This document shows, in pieces, positions 25,705 to 36,969 of a stretch of DNA of 64,000 nt (the stretch's first letter is position 1; every line of letters begins with the position of its first letter). The position numbers and the translations under genes are program-made. The notes beneath the pieces are model-generated. The model saw only the letters and a program-made list of their open reading frames with translations, was not told the origin of the DNA and did not search any database. The DNA comes from Nepenthes gracilis (lineage: Eukaryota; Streptophyta; Magnoliopsida; Caryophyllales; Nepenthaceae). The DNA is taken from NCBI GenBank assembly GCA_033239525.1, contig BSYO01000026.1, forward strand, positions 2,728,001 to 2,792,000, written 5' to 3'.

Positions 25705-26887
25705 AATTTGGAATTATCTCTCCCGACTTTAGGAAATAATAATAACAATAATTGTGATAATTGGGGCAAAGTGATAGTAATGGCAGGGCTTTATAATGCA
25801 TGTTAGAGCATAATTAAAATTCTTAATTTAATCTAAAAGAGATTAAATCAGATTTTTATATTTTTTAATTTAAATATTATACATAATAAATTAAAATAAT
25901 ATTTTTAATAAAATTAGAGTTAGTTAAAATTATTTTTTAATACTTAAGTCAGTTATATTAGTCCAAAATTTAGGTTAGTAGAAAGATTCAATATTAGAGA
26001 GAGAAAAATTATGCAAGACTTATCTTAAGAATATCTCGATCTACGGGAAGTCAATTCATTTCCAAAGATTAAATCTTCTATCCCATTGACTTTGATACCA
26101 ACCTATAGAAATAAGTAATAGTATAGCTAAATTAATAAAAGAATTGCATTATTAATTTATAAAATAATGGCCATAAAAGCTAATAATGTTAAAAGAAAGT
26201 CAAAAAGCAACTATAAAAAAAGAAAATGGATAATTACAGTTTAAAATTTATGTAATTAATCTCTTTTAATTAATTTAAAAATAAAAATTAAGTCGAATAA
26301 ACAGTATAAAGGAAGCAGATTTGAGCCGCCCTGAAAAGACATAACCAAAATATGAAGCTCTCGAAACAAGTGGAATATGAAATTTAGCAGCCGTAACATT
26401 CAAGATTTTATAATAAAATATCCAAAAAATAAAATCGATGATTAAAATGTGTGGCTTTCAAAATGAACACCATAGGAAGAATTTATATTGAGAATATTTA
26501 TTTATTTATTTACTTTTATTATTGTTGCATTCCATAAATTTATATGATTCTAAAGATTAGGAGGTCGCAAGTCGGATCTTCACGTTAAGTCGATCCGATA
26601 CGAATTCGATCTCCACAATCTCAAACATGAACCTTACACAATATAATTGAAAATAAGAGGTCAGAGTATAGTAAGAATTACTCTCACCGTATATCCTTTG
26701 ATACTCAAATTAGAAATCTTTTCAAAAGTATAGAAATATGTTTGGATGATGCATATAGTGGTGTATCGAGCATTTAGATACATATAGTGGTGTATCAGAG
26801 ATTGAGGCTTTTATGATAAATATTTGAGATTTTGTTGCGTTTGGATATTTATTAGAGTTTTAATTATGAGAAATTGACATTATGGAT
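25705..26887. other. Unit head of gene C block, no gene
   Basis: Matches 288-1535 with moderate divergence. The same LTR-like patch seen near 1205-1375 is present at about 26550-26720. Confidence 0.65.
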
Positions 26888-27308
26888 TGTAATATCCCAA
26901 ATTAAAAAAATATATATTCATAAGTTAGTTTCAATAATTATTCATAATTACTTTTAGGCTTAAAATCTTATAATTGGACTGACATTTAGGCCTAATAAAT
27001 TAGATGTATTAACGGATTGGGTATGAATATTTGGACCGTTAATTAAAATTTAGATTAAATAGTGAATTAATTATTCGTTGACGAAGTATATATATATAAA
27101 TGAAATATTAGAAATTTAGATTAAGGTCTTAAATAAAGGTAATTAGATAACTAACTAAATAATAAATATTTTAAAAAGAGATGAATAAATATATATAAAT
27201 AAATATATTTAAAAGATATACTAATAAATGATAATAATAATAATAATAAATAATAATAATAAATATAATAATAATAATGATAATAAATAAATAATAATGA
27301 TAATAAAT

Positions 27309-27346
<38 letters not shown>

Positions 27347-27446
27347 AAAAGAGGAAAACGGGGAGAGAGAGAAGAGATTAATGAACGAATGAGGAAAAGA
27401 AGGAAGGAGGAAGAGGTAGGAAAGAAAAAGAAAGAAAAGAGGAAGA
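26888..27446 (+). mobile_element. Solo LTR at the site of the long-LTR element
   Basis: Starts TGTAATATCCC at the same place in the unit as the element at 1536, preceded by the same flank. It ends into the same right flank (ACCGGATTAACA) as the truncated right LTR at 6335. Everything between the two LTRs is absent, as expected after recombination between LTRs. It shows that the insertion is older than the split of the C unit from the A/D unit. Confidence 0.75.
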
Positions 27447-27869
27447 CCGGATTAACAGAGAGAGATTTCTATTTTAAGAGAAAGATTTCCGACTTAAATA
27501 TCAAAGGATAAATTGAGGAGTGAGTTCCGTCAATCCTCTGACTTCTTACTTGTAGTTTGTGATACAAAGGTTTAAGATTATTAGAGACGAAAATCGGATC
27601 CGCTTCAATTTGACCCGTAACGGAAGATCAAGTGGCCCCCTAATTCATAAAATAATCCAAATACGAGGGACGCATCAAGTCGATATAGTTTATTTCTTCT
27701 TTGGGATACAAAAAACTGGAAGCCAAATCGTATCATAATTATTTCATAAAATACATTACAATAAAAATAGTAATTAATTAAACATCTAATACAAAACTAG
27801 AACACTCATCTTATAAACATTCCAATAAGCTTTGACAATATGGAACAATAATGTTTTTGAGTTCCTGAT
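27447..27869. other. Spacer downstream of PCR gene C
   Basis: Homologous to 6336-6759. It probably contains the 3' untranslated region of gene C. No separate gene. Confidence 0.5.
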
Positions 27870-29204
27870 TTATCGGTACATGCCGCCCAGTGCTTGCGGA
27901 GCAGTTGCCATTGGCACGCCTTGATTCTGTCTCGTTAAGTTTCCTTGCCACCCTAAGACACGTTCAAGACAATTGACATTAAGACTCATCCAAATTTGTA
28001 AAATTTATCATTTAACTTCTTTGATCTCATTGTCCATATCTGTTTTTTCCAAACTATAATCATAATTTTTATATTAGTACTGATTTTATGTTCTTATAAA
28101 AAAGTCATTGAGTCATCATATATCAGCTTTGTTGCTATTAATAAAAAAAACCCCTAAAATTAATAAACAAAATGGAGAATATTTTATATTTATTCCAAAG
28201 AAAAATCAATTTAAAATGTGATCATCAAAATATTTGGAAAAATTGAGAACGCTATACCAAGGGAAGGTTCAAATCCACGGTGCTGGAGCTCGCGGTACTC
28301 CTGAGTCAAAGCACAACACTCGCACCAGCAATGGGTGCAACAGTCACCGCAGCTGCTTGCTGGGATTCCATATTGATTTTTAATCTTCGAACGATAAGTG
28401 CAAGAGTATATATATTGGCACCCTGTTAGGGCTAAAATTAGCGTATATAGGGCCCCGCTCACGCAACAAGCTGTGCAGAAAAAACAACAAAAAAGAAGTT
28501 AACAATATTTTAGGGAGGATAGCAGAAGAAATAGTAGTGGTAGCAGAAGAAACTGGCAATCAAATGGGCTTCATTTACGCTTAAGGATGGACTCCTTCAA
28601 GAGCCTGGTAAAAAGCTCAATTATGCTCGTTTACAATTAGGTTAATCGTCTCTTTGCCACCTAATGAATGCATCATTTATCAGGTCAAATATGGGCTCGT
28701 TTGATGCTACAACTAGGGCTCCTTTATGTGTCAAACTTGAGTCGCGCCATGCAGGAAACAACCTAACCTGAGCCGAGCTTCAATCTAATACCGAAAAATG
28801 GTCAGGCGAGTGTGTATGCATTCAAACTCTGCTGAATTCAAATCTGTTGAACTTACATGATGTTCCTTTATCAGTAATCTCAGCAATACGTCCGAAAGTA
28901 ATGCATGGACACCAGTATGTTATGCAACCTGTGAAAAAAAAGAAGAAGAAACGATTCAGAATCTAAAGTCGGCAATCTTTTATACTTATATAAAAATAAA
29001 TACTAAAAATAAAATTAAAGAGAGAGAAAGAGAGAGAGAGTGAGTGAGTTCTGATCAGAACTTACAGAGAGGGACGTCGGAGCAGCAGTCACAAAGGCCG
29101 GTGGACCATTGGCCTTGAGCTCCGCCAGCTTGGTACTGAGGAGCTGGAGGATTCGACGGAGCGTATGGCTGATTCACTGGAATTTCGGTCGGCGGCGGCT
29201 TCAT
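27870..29204 (-). CDS. PLAC8/PCR-type cysteine-rich membrane protein, copy C
   Basis: Exons 29066-29204, 28857-28928, 28258-28470 and 27870-27952 (minus strand) all have GT donors and AG acceptors and join to 168 residues. N-terminus [14 protein letters not shown] is Pro-rich, as usual for PCR proteins. The signature CCITYWCPC is at 47-55, the hydrophobic stretch [11 protein letters not shown] at 77-87, [16 protein letters not shown] at 92-107, [20 protein letters not shown] at 111-130, then RGFEPSLGW. The C-terminus GGMYR is shared with A and D. The ATG was chosen because it starts the conserved MKPP and lies about 70 bases below a TATA box. Expected role, by family: plasma-membrane protein in heavy-metal tolerance/zinc efflux or cell-number control. 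This is the most intact member of the array and the most likely to be active. Confidence 0.88.
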
Positions 29205-29275
29205 GGTTTTCTGATTCTCTCACAGGGCGAATTCAGGCGTCTTCTTGGATTGATCGAACGGGGCCTTGTAATAAG

Positions 29276-29285
29276 TATATATATA
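29276..29285 (-). promoter_or_regulatory. TATA box of PCR gene C
   Basis: A ten-base TATATATATA run, 72-81 bases above the ATG on the minus strand, in the same place as in copy A. Confidence 0.6.
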
Positions 29286-31159
29286 AATGATTTGCCTGAA
29301 GAAGATGAGATTTTGAAGGCGTCAATAAAACCCAGGAAACATCGAAGAAACTTCCACCACTGAGTTGTCGACTGAGTGGCTTGTTAATTTTCTAAATTCC
29401 AACCCCTACATTTATTATATGATCCTCCAGAAAATAATAAATATAGATAATATTATTTTATTTTATTTTAAAATTTGTATATTATAAATATAAATTTTAG
29501 CCATTAAATAATAAATACAGATAATATAAATTTATATATCTTGGTTGTGTTAATAGTTGAGAAAATAAATAAAAGTTTTAATTATATCTTAATATATAAA
29601 AATCACAACCAAATTAATAATACTATAAAAAAGTAATTTTTTATGAAAAAATAATACAATTAGTTATGTTAGATCGACTATTCTCTTATTTATTTATGTA
29701 GCCTAATTGGAGGATAGTTGATGCAAATATCAATTTTAAAATGGGTATAATTTGACTGGATCAAAGTCTACGGATTGATTTTATAATTTAATTGGTGCTT
29801 AAACATTTGATAATTAAAAAATAAAAGAAATTATTTTTTATTTGGCTGTTATAAAAATTTATATTAAAAAATATAATTTTTTAAAAAAGTATTTTTGGTA
29901 TCTGATCACTCAATAAAAAATTAAAGAGAAGAAAACATTTTGCCTATAATATAAAAATATTATTTTATTACTGTTTGCTTATTAAACAGTTGGTTTTAAA
30001 TGAAAAATGACAGCCAATAGGAAAACTAATATTTTTACGTACATTTTTACTGCTATTTGTTAAAAGTTTTTATTTAATTAAATGCTTGAAAAACATTCTC
30101 CTTCCCTGGCTTTATCTTTATCTTTCTCTTTTTTTTTTTTTTTTTTCTCTCTAAAATTGAACAAAAATAAAAAATAATTAGTCAAAATGGGCATTATATA
30201 GAAGATTGGCAAATGTACGCCTATTAAATACATATTAGACGTTAAGATAGAAATCATACAATGCACGTATAACTGTCAAATGTGTATCAGACGTAACTAT
30301 TTAACCACGAACACGCATAGCTCCTCCTGAATACACGCCACATTTGACCTCTCTACCTAAGAAATACACACGAGTACCGTAGATGCATTTTATAAGTGTG
30401 TTTTTTTGCCTAAAATGCGCATATACGCAAGTCAGGTACCAATCAAGCGTTCCTCAATCTATTATAACCCGATCATAATATTAAATTTGACCCAAATCCT
30501 CATTATCATCAATAATTTATTTATCATAGTTTAATTAATTATGATTAAAATTATAATTTAAAATTCATACATTACAGATTCAATACTTCAAAGTTAGCCA
30601 ACATTTGATTATTTACTAGTTTAGAATCACCGTAAACAATCTGATTTTTTACTGAGCATTGTACTTATTTTCCCCTTTTCGATTCGGGTTCTCCTTTGAT
30701 TGAGAAAAATATACATATTTATAACCTTATTACTAATAAGCCCGTCTCTTTGAATGTGACATGATCGTGCATTAACTAATACGCTATGCTGATCAAAAAT
30801 TGAATGATCCAATCGTTAAATAGGTCTGTAACCGTTCAATGTTTAAAACTTACTCTTTAGTTGTCATAACTACATGTGTAATATAATTGTTTTTCCTTTT
30901 GTTTAACTAGTACCTAGTTTAATTTAGTGCCTAGTTTAATTAATTGCTGACATATTGGTATATCAATTTGTTATCATATTAAATTATTTAAAAGTAAAGA
31001 GAGCAAAAAAATTATGCATGTTTGTTGTACTAATATTTGAAAGAATAAATAGAAAATTATATCTTAATATTTAGTAAATTGTGAACAGATTAATAATAGA
31101 TTTGATAATTTAGGATAAACGAAAAATTATGGTATTGATGATATATATGTGATGGAGAA
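29286..31159. other. Upstream flank of PCR gene C, no gene
   Basis: Matches the A flank (8145-9770) very closely from about 29700. It also contains about 300 bases near 29400-29700 that A lacks but that resemble B and D. The flank is interrupted at 31160 by the Gypsy insertion and resumes at 35347. Confidence 0.6.
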
Positions 31160-32072
31160 TGATGGGTACATTAGTAATGGACTGACCCAAGAAAGAGGAA
31201 CGACCCAAATCCATAACGGTCTAGTTGTGCCTGGATGGTCAACGCCCACCATTGACCAGATGTACGACTAAGTGAGCCAAGAGAGACCCAAGAGCAAGAC
31301 GGACGGCTAACTCTTAGGACGGTCAATACTTCTGTTGACCAGAAGTAGAACCAATCGACCACTTGAGAGCCAAGCCTCAAGTAGGCCAAGCTCGGTTTGG
31401 CCCACACGACCGTCCTCGACCAATAATGGTCTTCTCCCCTGATTTTGAGCTCTTCACAGAAGATAATTTCAATTGTAATGGTTATCAGTAGATTCAATGC
31501 CAATCCCTGAAAGAAAGCGCCAGAATCCTTCTCTTGTTTGTATTAAACTTTAACGGTTACAGAACGTAGAAGAAAAATAATCAAGGCAATAACCGCTACT
31601 GCCAAAAAGGTCCCACGCCAGAAAAGGCAGCAATCTGAACAAAGCGTGAGAATCAAGTCTTTCTGCATAAGGAAGACCACCCAGCACAACAACTATAAAA
31701 GGCCATGAAGTCCTCACTCCAAGGCACACTCTCATTGGCCCACAAAAAACCTCCAATTGCCGCTACGTTCCCAATGAACACAATGTTTTGAGCCAACGCT
31801 CCTCACGAGCCTTCAAAGCCTCTCTAAACGAGGGCACTCTTACTTCACAAACACTCTCTACATTTACCTTGCATCCTTTACTCTCACATTCTTAATTCAA
31901 ATTCTACTTGTTGACTTGAGAGTCAAAGTATTTTCTGTGGGACAACCTCCCGTCGTTACATAACCTCTTATTCGTAGTTGTAATATGTAGGATCTAGACT
32001 TAGTGAACAGAACCGAACTCAGACAATCAACTCGACCCGAATTTGTTCAAATTTTGGATATAAAACATATTA
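31160..32072 (+). repeat. Left LTR of the Gypsy element
   Basis: About 913 bases, starting TG. The right limit is set by alignment to the right LTR and by the primer-site-like sequence that follows. It carries paired GGTCAAC / GTTGACC motifs near 31230-31260 and 31320-31345. Confidence 0.75.
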
Positions 32073-32476
32073 TTGGCATCGTCTGTGGAAAGTTTACAAA
32101 ATGCCAACCACTTTCCTTTACTACATCTCTCGGTTTCACTCTCTAGCTCAATGTCATCAATCAGAATGGTGAACACCATGGCGTAGGCTAGCAAGCCCAC
32201 TAGAGACGTGTCCTTACCCAACCAGGACCACAATGCTAGTAAGCAGGCCAACGGGGTGGTCAATGGGTGCCAGCACCCTTTTTCAAGAATCTGGCGGAGC
32301 ACAGCAAGAATAAAATGCTCCAAATGCTCTACGCCCACTAGGAAAACACATAGCAGGGGGCTTCGCCTGAAGCAGTCTCTGCTCTAAGCTCCCGGAAAGG
32401 AGGCAAGAAGAAAAAGAAGCTGTCCAAGAAGACCAAAAGGCCAGGTGACACTCAGATTCTAGAGGCCTCACACTCG

Positions 32477-33720
32477 TTGAGCCGTTCAAGGCTTAAAGGA
32501 CATATGGAAAGTAGGACTTCAGAGGAGAGTCCAGAACGGAGGAATCCCCAATATTCACGGGTAGAAGCCTACACTCAGGCTCAAGAGGAAGCCTCTAGGA
32601 TCGTTAGATCTGTTGGTGACAATAGCCGTCCGACTGCTTGCCATGCTAAAGAAAGAACGGGGTTAAGAACCTACCTCAACTCCAAAAGGACGGGCAACAC
32701 CACCCGCACAGATTCACAGGTGGAGAAGATCTTGAAGTATGTGTTTAAGGATAACGAGCACACTGCAGATCTAGACAGATCTCCCTTCACGACAGAGATC
32801 TTGAACCGTTCCATACTGGCCAAGTTCAAGATACCAACTCTTGACTCTTACGATGGGAGTGTTGATCCATGAATCACCTCAATTATTTCCGCACCCATAT
32901 GAGTCTACAAGGGTTGCAGGACACAGTCATGTGCCACTATTTTTCTCTTACGCTGAATGGAGATGCCCGCATCTGGTTCCTTCGTCTCCCATTGAGTTTG
33001 ATCCGGAGCTTTCGAGAGCTCACTGACTTCTTTTTGGTGCAATATGCTTCCAACCGCTAGGAAGAGAAGCAGTCTTTGCATCTCTTTTATATCAAGTAAA
33101 AGTAGGGAGAGAATCCACAGAAATTCCTGGATCCCTTCGTAGTAGAGGCGAGAAGAATCTCTAGGCTCACAGAAGAGATAAAACTTGGTAGTTTCATCTC
33201 TACCTTAATACATGAGGACTTCTTTAGGCACCTAGCGCATAAGAATGCGCAAACCTTCCAGGAGGCGAAATCTATCACCAGGGTCTATGCCGCAACGAAA
33301 GAGGCTAACGAGGTTAAGCATCCCGAGTGGACTGAATAGCCTCGCCTTTTCCTAACTGTGAGAAAAAAAAGCACTGCTGGCGCGATTACTCCCATTTCGA
33401 AGTAGCGTAGTACCAGAGCACTAGAACGGAGTGATTATGGGCCAATCAACTTTACGCCCCTGACTAACACATGCTCCAATGTCCTCATGCAGATCTGTGA
33501 AGAGAAGTTCTTTAAGTGACCAAAACCACTTAAGAAAGCGGAAGAAGAAAATCCGGCCAAATACTGTAATTTCCATCTATATTTTAGACACCTCACAGAA
33601 AATTGCAAAATGCTTCAGCAGGAAATTGAGGAGCTCATCCGGAGGAGCCACCTCTCTAGCATCTCAGGCGAGGAAGGACGAGAACCTTCCTGACCACAAA
33701 ACCGGATCGCAGTTGAAGTG
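32477..33720 (+). pseudogene. Gypsy gag remnant
   Basis: An open stretch 32477-32872 ends with FKIPTLDSYDGSVDP. The frame shifts there, and 32869-33060 continues with NHLNYFRTHMSLQGLQD, GDARIWFLRLP and SFRELTDFF, the core of the retrotransposon gag domain. Later, near 33565-33650, FHLYFRHLTENCKMLQQEIE matches the CxFHxxxGHxTExC-like region of Tat-type gag. Several stops and shifts make it non-functional. Confidence 0.8.
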
Positions 33721-33799
33721 GTCAATATGATCACAACACGACCGGCCAAAATCCCAGCGGATGATAAGGAACAGTAGACTGGATGAAAGAAGCAAAGCA

Positions 33800-34580
33800 C
33801 AGAAGACAATATCATTAGCTTTAGCAATAATGACATGAGCCATATAATCTTCCCTTATGCAGATCCCCTTATTGTATCCGTACTCGTTTGGACCAAGAGC
33901 GTTGACTACTAACTAAAATGAGTCTTTATAGATAATGAAACTTTTCATGATTTGTTTTACCTTGATGCATTTTTTAAATTGGATTTAAAAAAAAGTTAGT
34001 TTAAACCTACCGAAGGCCCACTCTATGGCCTTGACAACGAACCAATGGTCATTAAAGGAACAATCTACTTGGAGGTCACCCTGGGCACGTACCTGAAAAC
34101 GGCGAGTCGTACACTCGCTTTCTTGGTTGTTGACTTGCCCTCCGTATATAATGCTACATAGGTCGCCTGTGCCTAACAGCGTTCGGAGCTATCACATCAA
34201 TAGCACACCTGAAGATGAAGTTCCTGACAGTATGCGGCATTGGCAAACTGCTGGGTGACCAAGTCATTGGGCGGACATGTTACATATCACAGATCGTACC
34301 GAGTGGCAACACCAAGGCAACGAGAGAACTTGACCATCAAAATGAAACAACTCTACAGTAAGCGCAATCTGGTGAGATAATCGTTCTAATCACACTGAAT
34401 CTGGAGGACCCAGAGAGGTGTAGGCAGATCGGAAGCTCACTCACTGGGATACTACGCAATGAGCTTATTACATTCTTATGACAGAATGCCGACATCTTTG
34501 TGTGGACCCCTGCTGACATGCTTGTGATTCTGGCCGGAGTAATAATTCACAAGTTGGGTCTCAATCCTGACTGTAAATAG
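33800..34580 (+). pseudogene. Gypsy protease-region remnant, cut before reverse transcriptase
   Basis: Plus-strand fragments include ISFSNNDMSHIIFPYADPLI, then a TFLVVDLP-like stretch (LAFLVVDLPSVYNAT) of retropepsin type, and PTSLCGPLLTCL/ILAGVIIHKLGLNPDC-like pieces that normally sit immediately before reverse transcriptase. The right LTR starts at once after this, so RT, RNase H and integrase are deleted. Many stops. Confidence 0.65.
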
Positions 34581-35346
34581 GACCAATCGAACGCCTAAGA
34601 GCCAGGCCTCAAGTGGGCCAAGCCCAATTTGGCCCACACGACCGTCATCAACCAGCAACGGCCTCCTCCCCTGATTCAAGTTATTCATAGAAGGCAATAT
34701 CAATTGTAATAGTTATCAGCAGATTCAATACGCATCCTTGAAGGAAAGCGTCAGAATCCCCTTCCTGTCTATAGTAAACCCTAACGGTTATAGAACGTAG
34801 AAAGAAAGTAATCAAGGCAACGACCATTACTGCCATAAAAACCCCATGCTAGAAAAGACAGCAATCCCAACATAGTGTGAAAATTAAGCCTTTCTACATA
34901 ATAAAGGCCACCTAACTCAACAACTATAAAAAGTCATAAAGTCCTTACTCCAAGGGATGTTTTTATTGGCCCACAAAAAAGCTCTCTACTGCAAAGTTCA
35001 ACGCTTTCAGAATACGAACGCTCTCTCTCTTTGACGCTACGTTCCCAACAAATATAGTACTTAGAGCCAACGTTCCTCACAGGCCTTCAAAGCCTCTCTC
35101 AATGAGAGCACTCTTTCATCACAAATACTCTCTGCATTCACCTTGTATTTTTTACTCTCATCTTTTTAATTCGAAGGCTGTTTGCTAACTTGAGTATAAG
35201 ATTATTTTCGGTGGGATAACTTTCCGTCGTCACCTGACCTCTTATTCGTAGTTGTGGTGTGCAGAATTCAGACTAAATGAATGGACACAGACTCAGACAA
35301 TTAACTCGACTCGAACCTGTTCGAAACTTGGATCTAGGACGCATCA
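34581..35346 (+). repeat. Right LTR of the Gypsy element, 5'-truncated
   Basis: Aligns to the left LTR from about base 188 onward (GACCAATCGAACGCC against GAACCAATCGACC) and ends GCATCA at the target duplication. No purine tract remains in front, which fits a deletion across pol and the LTR start. Confidence 0.75.
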
Positions 35347-36969
35347 GAGAATTACTCTAATTTCAATGTAATTATGTATTAAATGTGATTAATTTAGCTG
35401 TTTATTTTAGTTTGGTTTGATATTTTTGCTTCAACTTAAGAGTTTAAATTAGCATGGTGATTACATCTAAAATACTGAGTTGAATTGGATATATATCTAT
35501 AAATATAAACTCAATAATGTAATTAATTAATTAATTAATTAATTAATTATCAAGTTTAGTAGAAATCCACTAGGCCAATATCGATTCCCGCTTCCTCCCA
35601 CTTGTACAACGGGTCGACCGACTTTGGAAAATGGATGCTAAAATAGCAAGCTTGAAAGCGACGTCGTTTGGCACAATCAAACTTTGCAGAACATTTTCTA
35701 AATAATAATAATATGGAATTATCTCTCCCGACTTTAGGAAATAACAATAAGAATAATTATAATAATTGGGGCAAAGTTATAGCAATGGCCGGGCTTTATA
35801 ATGCATGTTAGAGCATAATTAAAATTCTTAATTTAATCTAAAATATATTAAATTAGATTTTTATATTTTTTAATTTAAATATTGTACATAATAAATTAAA
35901 ATAATATTTTTGACAAAATCAGAGTTAGTTAAAATTATTTTTTAATACTTTAGTCAGTTATATTAGTCCAAAATTTATGTTAGTAGGAAAATTCAATATT
36001 ACAGAGCGAAAAATTATAAACTTTGCTTGGTCAGACGTATTAATTTTTGTCCCAACCGATGATAGTGACTTTGATACCAACCTATAGAAATATATATATA
36101 TATATAGACGTATTAATTTATCTTAAAAATATCTCGATCTAAGGGAAGTCAATTTATTTCGAAAGATTAAATCTTGTAGCCCATTGACTTTGATACCAAC
36201 CTATAGAAATAAGTAATAGTATAGCTAAATTAATAAAAGAATTGCAATATTAATTTATAAAATAATGGCCATAAAAGCTAATAATGTTAAAAGAAAGTCA
36301 AAAGGCAACTATAAAAGAAGAAAATGGATAATTACAGTTTAAAATTTATGTAATTAATCTCTTTTAATTAATTTAAAAATAAAAATTAAGTCAAATAAAC
36401 CGAAAAAAGGGAGCAGATTTGAGCCGCGCTGAAAAGACATAACCAAAATATGAAGCTCTCGAAACAAGTGGAATATCTGTAACATTCAAGATTTTATAAA
36501 AAAATATCCAAAGAATAAACTCGATAATTAAAATGTGTGGCTTTCAAAATGAACACCATAGGAAGAATTTATATTGAGAATATTTATTTATTTACTATTA
36601 TTATTGTTGCATTCCATAAATTTATATGTTCCTAAAGATTAGGAGGTCACAAATCGGATCTTTACGTTGAGTCGATCTGATACGAATTCGATCTCCACAA
36701 TCTCGAACATGAACCCTACAAAATACAATTGAAAATAAGAGGTCAGAGGATATCAGAAATTACTCCCACCGTATATCCTCCGACACTCAAATCAGAAATC
36801 TTTTCAAAAGTACTGAAAGATGTATGGATGATGCATATAGCGGTGTATCGAGCGTTTGGATGCATATAGCGGTGTATCAGAGATTGAGGCTTCTATGATA
36901 AATATTTGAGATTTTATTGCGTTTGGATATTTATTAGAGTTTTAATTACAAGGAATTGACATTATGGAT

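Larger units (their letters stand above)
31160..35346 (+). mobile_element. Gypsy (Tat-like) LTR element with internal deletion
   Basis: Bounded by a perfect 5-base target duplication GAGAA (31155-31159 and 35347-35351). It begins TGATGGGTAC and ends GCATCA. The left LTR (31160-32072) is followed by a degenerate primer site (GGCATCGTCTGTGG, 32075). Gag and protease remnants are on the plus strand. The internal part stops just before reverse transcriptase and joins directly to a right LTR that lacks its first 190 bases or so. The insertion split the upstream flank of gene C, as the uninterrupted version near 56130-56200 shows. Confidence 0.85.
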
